From Anastatus disparis (lineage: Eukaryota > Arthropoda > Insecta > Hymenoptera > Eupelmidae), in the NCBI GenBank assembly GCA_017163975.1, contig JAFFSR010000237.1:6882001-6946000 (forward strand): a stretch of 64,000 nt of DNA, read 5' to 3'. This document shows positions 27,501-42,700 of the stretch, piece by piece (positions within the stretch are counted from its first letter, which is position 1; each line of letters begins with the position of its first letter). Under the pieces are notes generated by a model. It saw only the letters and a list, made by a program, of their open reading frames with translations. It was not told the DNA's origin and did not search any database. The position numbers and the translations under genes were made by a program.

Positions 27501-30500
27501 CACATATGGAAAACTTAAATTTGAATTTCATTTAAAATTATTTACAGTTGATGTAATAAAAGATAAAATACAATTCTCTAACTTCGTTTTAAATTTTTTC
27601 TCCAAATACAAATTGACTTCTTAAATAAATACGTAATTCTTAAATATCTTAATAGGTTTAAACAAGCTCACTCGGAAAATTCAAAAGTGTTCAAAGTACT
27701 TCGTTATAAACTACATCTAAATTGGCAAAAGCAATGAGAGTGTGAAGTAGCATAAAACTAATTTTAAACCCTTCTGAATATTTTGTAATTTTCAACTATA
27801 TTTATTCAACTAATTCAAAGTCATAATTCATAAGTTTTTAACATTATTATCATTAACATTTATTAAGTTAGACTTACTGCGGAAAATTTGTAAAAAGTTT
27901 GTAAAATATTTCATTTTCATAAAATTAATAAATAAAGTAAGTAGCTTTGAATGTTTTATTCAAACATAAATTGTAACCATAAAAACTAGTTTTTACGTTA
28001 CAAAAGTCGTAGAACAATATTATCTCCAATTATTATCAAACGTACGTCCTATTTACTCAGCGAAACGAAAATAGATTCGATAATAGAACAAAGAAATCTT
28101 CCGAATGATACCACTCAATCAAATCAAAGAATCAAGCTCTCAAGTAAACGATAACACAATACTACAATTTACCAAACAACATTGCTAATAAAGGAAAGAA
28201 AAGAAAGATAAAATAAAAATTAATCAATGAATACGAAGAAACAACCATTACTAAAAAAAGAACCCAGCATCATACGTTAAATTCATTCACCTAAAGGTAC
28301 TTGGCTCCATTATGCACGTCGGATCCTCAGTATGAATCACAATAAAAAAAAAGCACAAGAGAAAGTGAGATGCAGAATGGAAATAAAGAAAAAGAAACAG
28401 GCCAAATGTTTTTCAAGCGTGTATATCTATATCTATATACATATGTACACGCATGAATCTAGTATAGTAGTACAATTCTCATTCTCTCTCTCCTTTCTAC
28501 CCAAACCCCTTTTTAACTCATTCGGCGAAACCCTCAGAAGGTCTGTTGCTCGCGCAGTGGTGGTACTTTTATTATTGTTATTTAGCACATGCGAGTGAAT
28601 AAGAGAAAGAGAAAAAGAGAGAAGAGCATTGTTGAAGTTCTGCCAAAGCTTATGGAAAAGAGTAATAGATATATATAGGTACATACATATTTTTATATGT
28701 ATACGTAATGTTGTATTGTTGAATAGGAAGGTCTGAGCCTGTTTTCAAGAGATGATCACATAAATTTCTTTTTTTCTTTTTTTTTTTCTAAAAGGGGTTT
28801 CTTCTTTTTTTCTCTATTATTATTATTTGTACATAAGTTATATATGTATGTGAAGATGACGTGACGATGGGGTGGAGATTATGACACCAAGTGGTGATAT
28901 AATAGAGATATATGCTCAAGTATGAATAGAAATATAGATTCCTTTTTTCTTTTTATATTTTTTTTTTTTGACAATTTGATAATTTTATACTTGTATAGGG
29001 GTTGAATTTATAGGCGATGCGTTATGAAATCGGCTCAGCTGCTTGTAATTTGTTTCTCTTGCCATTCGTATGTATCTGTGTATGTATATATGAAAGCAAT
29101 CCTAATGGTATTTTGGGGGTTGAAATTATTGCCTTAATTTGTAGTTTTAATAATGGATATATAGAAGGTATCTTAATCAGGTTGTAAATTTTATTTTTAT
29201 TCGTGCTCGTAGTTGAAGATTAAATAATTTCAACTGTTCAAATGATCGTATTATACGTTAGAATAAACATTTATTTGTAATAAGATTAATTACAATGTAC
29301 TTTTGATTTTTGGGGGGCTGTTAAATTTTAAGGTTAGGTTGTAACGGAAACGTTAATTTTACTCTTATTTAGCAAGAAATTTTGCACTCGCAAGGACTTT
29401 CTTGCAAAATATAATTGCTCAAACATTTGAATGAATTCCATTTAATTATTTAAATAAATATATTTTGAAGTACATTTAGTCCAAAATTGCACGTTAACTC
29501 CAAGTTAAGTTTAATTACAACTACTTCAAATGTTTTTAAAATATACGGACAAAAATGCATTCGCGTATAAAATTGTTAAATTTATAAAAATTTAATGTAA
29601 AATTTAAAAAATTTTGCAGTATTTTTCCAAGTTTTAATAGCCATTTAAAAACTTTATTTTCAAACAAAAAAAATTTAATTCAATGCAACTATTCACTGAC
29701 CAAATTATCAATTGCACTTTAAAAATTGTACGATATCAAACCGTTACGAGCAGTAGCTATTTCAAAAAGTAAAAAAAAAAGAATGTAATAATAATTTAAT
29801 CAAACCAGTTTTTCAAGCCCGAATGAAATAATTAAACACTTTAACCAAAAGCTTACAACTGGTAATGTTACGGAAATACCAAATAATCATAAAAAGAAAC
29901 GAAGTAAACGAAAAAAAGACTCGTGTTTGGCTGAAGGCAAATTTTTCTGAATTATCCACACACTCGCACAAAAACATCCCAGTAATTACTGTAGTCGCCT
30001 TAAGACGATGTACATGTCGTCTGCAATAATAATGTACCTCTTACAACGTTCCAAAAAGTAAAAAGAAATGAACGACCGAGTAATAAACTTTATACACCAT
30101 AGGTGTAGGCGGTGTAGAACTTACAGTAAAAAAAAAGAAAAAAAATAAAGGATATATAAAGACTTTAATGATCGAGCGGTGACGTTGTCTGCAATCTCCT
30201 TTTTTTATGTGTGTTACTGCTTATTTCTTTGCTTAAATATGTAATGTAAACGGGTTTTTATAATATAAATTAGTGCTTTCGCAAATTTATTGAATATTTT
30301 ATACGAGAAATCGAAATATTTTTCTAGTTTTAGCTCATGATTATTCAATTATTGGCTAATTTAATTTTGTACTACTTGTTATACTTTGACAATATATGAA
30401 AAAACATGTTGTTACATTTAATTATAATTGTGAAAAATTTATTTTTATCTTTGAGACATTGATTAAACATTTTTCTTCATGAATATTTCTCAAAGAAACG

Positions 30501-31079
30501 TAACATTTTCGTTCTATTAAAAATCTTATAAATCTTAGAATTTTTTTTTATCACAGTTGACTGAAAATATGATTACCAAATCTCATTAAAATAAATGTAA
30601 AGCAGGACATTTTTCAAAGAATCCTCAACCTCCTTTTTTTCAAAATAAAAAAAAAGTCCATTTGAAACTTCAAAAGGAATCTGTAACTTTAAAAAGAAAA
30701 TAGAACAGTATGAGATACTCGTTTTTTTTTTTTTTTTTGTAAAACCAAGCTACAACTGACTTTACTTGTCAATTCAGTACAAAATACTTCATATACCACC
30801 CATGCACGCGTACATCAATAAAATGAAAAAAAAGAAGGAGAAAAAATATAAGAGAATCTTACCTTCTTTTCTTTCAACCTTACCAACATAACTTCGAGTG
30901 GTTTCGTGTACAACTGAATGACTGCGCGGCCATTAAAACCTCCCTCTTCTTCTCTTTTTTTTTCTTCTTCTTGTAACTCTTACTCAGTTTCTATACTATA
31001 CCTTTAACTTTTCTCTTTCTTTTCTTTGTGTATGTGTCTATATCTATATGTACGTATACAACAAAATGCAAACGCTTCT
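21590..31079. other. long non-coding stretch with strand-biased purine/pyrimidine tracts
   Basis: Positions 21700-24400 are largely pyrimidine-rich on the + strand (TCTCTT, CTTCTT). Positions 25180-28700 alternate with purine-rich belts (GAAGAA at 26340-26380, AAAGAGAAAG runs). An open frame on the minus strand (23719-23991, 90 codons) is hydrophobic but has no family motif. A strong pyrimidine tract ending CCCTACAG at 27219 looks like an acceptor without a partner donor. No gene is supported. Confidence 0.55.
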
Positions 31080-31240
31080 TGCATAACGATAATGAGTTCC
31101 ATTCCGGTAATGAGGTCGCACGCCATTGAAATCGCCCTGAGAGAGACGACGATGACGACTGCGACGACTACGACGACGAGCCTCTTCTCTCGCTGTGAGA
31201 ACTTCAAGCCTTGTCCCTTTTTGGCTCGCTATATAGCAGG
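31080..31240 (+). other. GC-richer block with GAC triplets, possible leader exon
   Basis: The block runs from GAGTTCCATTCCGGTAATGA through a GACGACGATGAC run (31143-31180) to a donor-like TATAGCAG|GTACTT (31237/31238). The triplet run resembles the one in the 5' UTR of the DDR-family first coding exon at 55930-56010. The open frame across it (31026-31364) contains a threonine run and no domain. It may be a non-coding first exon or regulatory DNA; this is speculative. Confidence 0.25.
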
Positions 31241-32947
31241 TACTTTTGAGCTGAGAAGGCAAAAGGTGTATGTGTATATACGTATACACGTTTGCAATAG
31301 AACTAAGGAACGCTTAACGGCTTCAGGAATAACAGTTTCAGTGTTAACCGTCTGCAGACGTTAAAGTTTTCCTATATACGTATGACTCTAAGTATCAGAA
31401 AGTCAAATAATAAAAGGATATCAGTTTATATTTGGAAAATTTCTAAGTAACAATACGGTTTGAGTATTAGTTTTATTAGGAGCTTTGAACGTTAAATCTT
31501 TTTTAATTGGATTAGTACACGGGTATAATTAGCGAGAGAAAGGACGTGATTTAAAAAAATAAAGAAGAGGAAAAGAAATTCTTGGCAAGCTGACTCGATA
31601 AAAGTTGAACGGACTCTGTGTGTCAAGCGAGATTTTTATGATATTGTTATTTTGATGAGGAAGAAAAAAGTTAGATTGTTAGCTTAGGAAAAACTGTACG
31701 AAATCTTTTTTTCTTCTCTCTCCAAGGTAACCAGTTTTATAACTGTTAGTTGATCTCTTTAAGCTTTACTTCTAAGTTGACCTATTTTCTTTATTTTTTG
31801 CGATGATGTTTTTTTATGCATTTTTATGTATAAAATAGTTTATCATCTATGAATAAATTAATAAGCATATCAAAATCAATATGCAAATTTTTTGTTTGTT
31901 TTATAACTTAATTTTTTTCTATTTTGTTTATATTTTTATATCCCACATTTGTAATGACGATCACCGTAATTTTTATAGAAAAATTCTCCTCTCCTCAGAA
32001 TCAGTAAATTGAAGTTTAATTTCTAATTTTCCATCAACGATCAAAAAGTGTTCGGATCCAAGAAAAAGTTTTGAAAACTAATGAACAAAGTAAACAAAAA
32101 GTTACTGCAAATTAAATTTGAATTGTTTCAATCTTTTACAACGGAAAATTTCTTGCCTGCCTTCGACTTACTTTTAGTGGTTTTCAATCCTTAAACTTTG
32201 TACTTACAGTAGAATCAGGGCGACAATTAACAAAAGAAGTTTTAGTACAATAGTTAGCCCCCAACAATGACTGTATCTACTAATAGAAAACTAGTATTAT
32301 CTACTGAATTTACTTCTTTTTGAAACTAAGAAATTTCGTGTTAATATCATAAATAACTTTGGATTTTTATTAATTGCTCGAAAATTCTTAATGCAAATAA
32401 TTGTTTTACATGTTAATCTAATTGTTACTTTCACAAAGTTTCTAAACAAAACTTATATAGCTTGATAATAAACGTTCAGACATTGAAGTCTTTTTAGCGT
32501 AATCATTGCAAATATATACTTTACGTGAGTTAACGTTTTAGTGTAAATGTGTACTTTAGAAAGTTGCATGTTACACTAACAACAAAAGGAAAGCTTTAGA
32601 AAATAATAATGAGGTAACAATTTACTATGTTTGCTTTTTCAATAGCGTTTTCAAAATTTTTTAAATAAACATTTCTTGCTAAAATCATATGTGAAATTAT
32701 TACATCTTCTGAGATGTCATGTAAAAGGTATAAATGGCAAGTAGAAAAAGACAGAGCTGCTCATTTTTTTCAAACTAACTGATATCGTTCTTACATATTT
32801 TTTTAATATGCAATGACCTATTTCAAAAATAATGATGTAAAATAAAATTATTTTAATTTTACTGTTAAAATGATACAAAAATAAAAAGAAACATCAATCA
32901 TTTTCAAATCAAACCTCGAAATTAAAAAAATTTAACATATGAAGGAG
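31241..32947. other. AT-rich non-coding sequence; nothing recognised
   Basis: No coding or RNA signature, only scattered homopolymers. Confidence 0.6.
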
Positions 32948-32989
32948 AAAACCCCCCTTTTCGAAGAAAAAGGGGGTTTTTCCCCCTTT
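32948..32989 (+). other. C/G hairpin with two mutually exclusive folds
   Basis: The run CCCCCC (52-57 of 329xx), GGGGG (32972-32976), CCCCC (32982-32986) lies in AT-rich flanks. The G run can pair upstream (AAAACCCCC with GGGGGTTTT, plus TTTT with AAAA inside) or downstream (AAAGGGGG with CCCCCTTT, loop of five T). It could be a cruciform, an expansion of homopolymers or a structured RNA. Confidence 0.5.
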
Positions 32990-35967
<2,978 letters not shown>

Positions 35968-36456
35968 ACCTATGTCACGCATGTACGTGTCTTTGTTTTT
36001 ATTCCTTTATTTTTTCTTATTCCTTTTTACTTTGCTTAGCGTTCCTTAGCATTTCGTTTTACTCTCCTTTTTTATTCCTCGCTGTTCTCCTCGTCTACGT
36101 GTCATTTTCTGTTTCGCCGTTCGTCAAGTCTTTGGATAAAGTCTTTGATGGGCTCCGACACTATCTCGAATTGGTTGTCGCTTACTTATTTAAATCTCAA
36201 CATTTTTACTGGTGTATAAAGAATAAATTTGCTGTAGCGCCATCATATTTACGTTGGATTAAGATTTTAAAAAAGATAATTTTTTTCTGCTTTATGATTT
36301 ATTGTTTCATAAATGAGCTTTGAGTGGATTGTAATTTTTTATTAAAAGTACAAAAACTTGAAATATTTTAAATAATTTTATAATTTATCAGAACTTGTTG
36401 ATAGAAAATGCTTCGTGAAAAAATTTTTGCAAGATACGTTGTTCTATGTTTCATTG

Positions 36457-36484
36457 AAATAATACCTTCTGTAAGGTATTATTT
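36457..36484. other. perfect 12-bp inverted repeat
   Basis: AATAATACCTT (36458-36468), loop CTGT, and AAGGTATTATT (36473-36483), extended by one A:T pair on each side. It lies 16 bases before SINE copy 3. No U-tract, snoRNA or other RNA feature was recognised. Confidence 0.6.
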
Positions 36485-36500
36485 TCATTAAGAAAGCACG

Positions 36501-36703
36501 AGGTCTTCAGTGGCTCACTCGGTAGAGCTATGGATTCATAATCTCGAGGATCCGAGTTCTAATCCCGCTCTCGGCGGCTGATTGATACAAGCACCACTGT
36601 ATATACGATACATATGCTTTGTTCACAAACACACTGAAAACATCCGTCGCTGATTGGCATCGTAATGATAGCATAAATACAACGACGTTAAATAAAATAA
36701 AAA
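36501..36703 (+). repeat. tRNA-derived SINE, copy 3
   Basis: The only + strand copy. AGGTCTTCAGTGGCTCACTC opens it at 36501, box A ends GGTAGAGC, and box B is GAGTTCTAATCCC. The body runs through GCACCACTG and CATCCGTCGCTG to a tail AACGACGTTAAATAAAATAA. The tail contains AATAAA, a possible poly(A) signal. A perfect 11-bp hairpin (36458-36483) sits just upstream. Confidence 0.85.
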
Positions 36704-39700
36704 ATTAATATAGACTGTTTTCGGGATGAATTATCAGAGCCATACTTTTTTACTCATATTTCCGTGATATTACTTTTTTTTACCATTGAACCATCGACAA
36801 ATAATAAACAAAATTATTTTATTTTATCAATATCTATCACAGAAGGACACAAAATATTCTAAATCAAAACCTCCACGCATGAAATATCAAGCCTTTTTCA
36901 AAACATTAAAAACTGGTTGTTCTTATGACATAATTTCTACGAAAGAAGAAAAAAAATATATAATAGCACCTCTTCTTTTCTGGTGTTGTTATATACCATT
37001 CCTTTTAAAAAAGCAAATAAAAAAGCTTAAAAAAAACATCAAGATGCAAAAAGCGAATGACACAAAGAAAAAAAAAATACATGCTCACAACAGTAACCAT
37101 GCGTATACGTTTTTATACATGTAAATTGTTTGAGGTATTCGTTTGTTGTTCTTTTCTCTTCAACATTGCGAGCGCGTGGCATTTGTGGGATGGCTTCGCA
37201 TTTTGTGTGTTACGCGTTGCATTGGTTTCGTTTTACGTGCGCTTACGCGCTTCGTCCTAGCGATGCTCATAAAACAAAATAAAAAAAAAACAGCGCAAAA
37301 AGCTTTTTTTTTTCATCCCTGTAGCTTTTCAACGCGAATATGTAAATTCATTACTCAGGAATGTAGATTTAACATAAAAGTATTTTATTTCTCTTTTATA
37401 GATTTAAACTGTTCGTCACTATTTCATGGTAAAACTTTTGTTCCTTTTTTTTTGGTTTTATCATTCTTGTATTATTTAAAACATGAAAATATAAATACCA
37501 AAAAAAAAATAATAATTGTATGTTTTCATTACTTTATTTTCATTTTTTTAAATGAAAAATTTATCCTGGAAGACTAATAAAAAAAAGAATCCCTTTTCTA
37601 CTAATTCATGGCAATATTTGCCATAATATTGCAAATAAATCAAACTTAATTGCGTTTATTAAACAAAAATAAAAGAGACATCTTATTTTATTAAATTTTT
37701 TTATTCGTTATCAAAAACTATGAAGAATTTATCGGAAAACGCTTTCGAAATTTCTATAGCTTTATCTTCCGTGCTCTCGAAGATTTATTTCCCTGCGCTA
37801 TTGGAAAATAGAGCATGTGTAAAACATAGTAATGCAGAGAGAGAGCAAAGAGTACAGAATTTTTCTTACATCTCTTCTCAATGTGAAAAATGAAAAAAAG
37901 GAAAATAATTTTTCTCTTTCAAATAAATTGGAAATAATCGGCGGTATAAAAAAAAACGCCCCGTTAAATAAACCATCAATAGAGCCATCAAAAATATATT
38001 TATGTATTTCTATGGTACCATTGTCCAATACAAAACTTCATAATTAATAGCGTTAACCAGCTTATATACACGTAGATTTAAAAAATAAAAAAACTGAATA
38101 TCATAGAACATCCCCGATAAAAATTTTTTCGATTATATACCTGAGCTCAACAGCAGCAACAAAAAAAGTGCTTTGAAAATAAATTCTCTTTAATCTGTAT
38201 GCTAGCAAAAAAAAAATAAAGAGAGCAAAGTAAAAATAACGAGCCGATCATCCCGCGTAGTACCAATCTTTAACAAAAAAAAAAAACATTGAAGTAATAA
38301 GAGCTAAAACGGGTATAAAGCGGGGCAATAAAAGAAATAATAAAAGTCAAATTCAACGAGGGTTATTACAAGCGTATATATAGGGTTATAAGATATATAG
38401 GAAATCGCAAATATACGCGCGTATGTACGCACCCGAAAAAAGGTATATGTACACACGTACGTATAGATATACACGTGGATGTATATAAAAGGGAAAAGAA
38501 GAAAAAAAAGAAGTTTTTCAGCCTGAGGGATTGCTTTCACTGGCTTTTGTCCTTCGATTTTTCGTTTCGTTCGTCTATTCGCTTTTCGACTAAATGTTTT
38601 CTATCTTTATTCTATTCTCTAACCATCGATCTCATACTTTCTTTTTTTTTTCTTCTTTTTTTTCACTCAATATTTCTTTCTATTATACAATCGCGTTTTT
38701 TGTTCTTAGAGGTCACATCAATAGTCTCTTCTAATAGATGGTTTCTAGTTACTACAAAAGGTTTATGAATCGTCTTGGCGCTCGATGATGCAAATAAATT
38801 TAATAATAGAATATAGATTACAAAGCAATAATCAATAATCAACCTTTTTTTTCTATTTTTAATCTCAAAGCTCGGAATTTAAGAATAATTAATTCTTTTG
38901 TTATCGTCATCTCCAATACACACGCAGATCAAATAAATCTCGTATAATAAAAGTGCGAATTATTTAGTCACGAAATTTTTCACTTATTTGAAAATAAAAT
39001 GGCTAATTTATTATTTCATTGAATTTTCATCAGCTCATAGTGTTTGGAAATTAATTAAATATCAAAATTATTATACGCGCATTGATTAGCACGACGTTCA
39101 TGCAATAAATTAATGAATAAACTTAGTAATTTAATTGATTGCGAATACAATAAAAGTCAAGGAGCGAAAATATAAAATTTTTTAGGTCAATAAATAAAGA
39201 TCGAAACGAAATTCCGTACAATCAGAGATATAAATTGAAAAGTCCTTTTTTTGAAAGTTAATCGGTACGGAGTAAAAATCAAATTCTGATATTTATATAT
39301 ACGTGACTCGAAAACACGAATAAAGTAAATAACATATGACCCCTTAAATCTTTTATTCTCTCAAAGCAATCATTAACTTTTATAAGCGTAGTACTGCGAA
39401 AAAAAAGATTTGAGCAAAAAAAAGAAGAGAAGAGAAAAATAAAAAACGAAAACGTAGATATAAGCGCGATGAGAGAATAATAACAGAGAAGGTCGAAGAT
39501 GAAGATTGAGTTTCATATGGATTTATGATCTGAACATTGATCAAAACAGGAAATACGTAAAACAGAATTATAAGAGAAAGGAGCATAAATCAAATTTCAT
39601 TTTTAATCTCTCTTTCGTTTATTCAATAAAATTGTTTGTTGAACAAATTTTTTTTTTTCAAACATGAATATTGATTAAACATTTACATCATAAACATATT

Positions 39701-42700
39701 TTTAATTTAAAAAAAAATTAACATTTGAGTTATTTTTGTTCTCCAATCATTATAGAACTATCGATGCATCAATTTCAAAATCAAGTTTTACATATCAAAT
39801 AAATATAAGCTTTGATCCATGACAAAAAATGAAAAAAAAATTCTTTCATATCCAACAATCAATCCTTGAACGACATTTGATCAAATTCGCACATTCATAA
39901 AATTCATTAAAAAAGAAAAAAAATTCCATCATACTCCATTTCCATTGATCACTTTACAATTCTGTAAAATATCAATCGTGTGTCAGTGATCAATGAGAGA
40001 CAAGACCATTTCTTTCTCCGCACATACAATTTTATCATCTTTTTTTCTGAAAACGTAAAATATCCAACATTGACTATAATCATACCTGCCATTCGTCATT
40101 AATCGTTTAGCAAAGGTACTATGTAGAGGGATAAGAAGGATAGAAAATCGGGAACGCTATAACAATTTTGTTCCAATGATAAATCAAGAGAACCAAACCA
40201 ATAAATACCCCCATAGTTACTAAGGATCTTCCTCGTTGGTTCTATATAACCTTTCCCCCTCTCATCCTCTATACGTTAAAGTTTTGCGCGAGAGAACACA
40301 TACATACAAGCCGAAGAGAAGGAAATAAATCCACGGACAATTGGTTAGTTAGCTATATATATGTATATACGTATGTATACACAAGCTCCAGGAAATTATC
40401 TTGGTTATACTCAAAATCGATTGAACTCTATATAAACGCTTACTACGTACATATTTAAAGCTTGTGTGAGTTTGAGAATTTAAGCGCAAAATGTTATATA
40501 CGATTTTATATATACACATACATACCTTTAAGTAGATGTTTGTGCAATAAGCTTTGAGTATATATATGAGGTATATACTTAAAGGTGAAATCACGTTAAT
40601 AAAGGTTTCGTAATTTCATACCTTTATTTTTCTCATGGCAAACGTTAATCTTTGTTTATTAAGTAGTTTTTATTATTGTCGATAGTTAAAATGAAAATTA
40701 TTAACTTCGAACAATAAACTTTGTTCTAAGTTATCGGGAGAAAGTTATTTATTGAATTTCTTTTGATGTATAAAATAACAAGGTATTCTACTGTAGTATC
40801 AGTTATTAATAAATTTTAAAAACTTTAACACAAAAGAATATTTTTTTTTTTCATCGTAACAATAGCCTTTACATAAATTAATTTTAATTAAATAAATAAT
40901 GGAAATTCTTATTATTACAAAATTTTAATTTTGCAATGCAAAATTATTCTTGCGTGTAATTTTCATTCAAAATTTTTAACGAAGAATTCGAAAATTTAAT
41001 AAATAAATTTATAAAAGCAACTGTACATATTCATTATGTTTTTATACATTCAACGTATATATACATACAGAGTTTAACGAGTAATTTTGACATCCGTCAG
41101 TGGGAGTGAAGCGTGATAAATGCCAAAATATCTAAATTGAAAATTTTCTCCAATTAAATATTTTACCAGATTTTCCATGGTATTTTAAAAGCTTTTACAG
41201 ATAAATTCTTTATTAACTATGCGAATATTTCGCGAAATTCTATTCACGTTATATATTGGATAAAATCGTACATTAACAAAAAAAAAGGGAAAAAGAAAGA
41301 AAAATTAATTAAAAAATTGCATATAAATAATTCCATATATTAAATTGGGCATACCAAACTTTACTAAATGCCAACTCGTTAATTCGATAAAAGCATGAGA
41401 TATCGATTTTACGTAACGACTACAAAAAAGAAAAGAGAAAAAGTATATAAAAAAACAAAGGAATATATAATCTGTCAAAAATACCTACTCATCGAACTTT
41501 AGTTCAATTAAGCATACCTAATACCAATCTACAAGACCATAAATTCTCCTTGACCCGAAAACAAAAAAAAAACACCAATAAATATCTTTTGCGTTCGACC
41601 TCTGAACAACTTGAAAAAAATGAGAAAAAAATATCGTATTCTTTACCCTCTCGTATATATCTAAAAAGAAAAAAACAGAACTGGACCCATACACCCCCTT
41701 AGCTTTTAATAGGTTAAATAATAAACGACAGTAAGGTTTTCCCCCATTAACTACTACAATTCTGCGGTTGACATTTGGTACAAAACCTTCTATATATACA
41801 CCCGAAAGTGAAATAAAACGTATGACTTTCTACGTCATGAAAGTGATTTTAACGGATTTCTTACTTATTTCTGTTCCTTTTTTTATGATTATTATTATTA
41901 CACGAATGGCAGCACGCACACTCGAAATCTTTCTATATATTTTCTTCGTCTGGTATTCGTTCTCTTTCTTTTTTTTCTCCTCTTTAGTGCGGTGGTGAAC
42001 TGAGCAAAAGCTGAGGGCTTCTTTTAATGGTCTCTTGAATGGCCAATCGTTGTACCCGAATGGAGCCTTCAACATCTCTCTCTCTCTTGGACTAATCCGC
42101 CAAGTTAAATAAAATCGTTTACGAGACACAATGAGATGAGCGGAAGAACTGCCCAAGCTCTATATGTCTCACTAGTAAATGTTTAGCTGCTTATTTGCGA
42201 GGCTTGTTTCGTCCTTCTTATTTTTCTTCTTTTTATACTTCTCTTATTGTCTTTTAGCGATTGCTTGTTTTGCGGCTTCTTTTGTTCCTTTATTTTTATA
42301 GGGGATCTTTATTTACGTTACTCCATTATTATAAGCTGTATAATTGGTATTGAAAAAATGAATGATCGATTTGTCAATGATATACGGATTTGTTTCTCTC
42401 ATTTTTCTTCTTCTTGAGATAGAAAATATAAGCACTGCTAATTAGTCTTATAATTATAGGAATTGTTAACAGTTCAATAATTTACATTCTACGTAAAATA
42501 AAAATTCGTTGATTTAATACTAAAAGAATAATCTTAAACAACGCTTTTAAAAGCAGCCATAATGCATGTGGATATAAAATTAGAATTAAATTTTCGCTTT
42601 CATTTAAATTATTTTTCTTTGAAATTTAATTATGAACGCAGTTAAATTAAAAAATAAACATGAATCGTAATAAAGAAAAAGAAAAAAAAAGGCTAACATA

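Noticed and set aside
37143..37577. 144-codon + strand frame
   Set aside because: Composition-driven, with no recognisable motif, and overlapping chance frames of similar quality.
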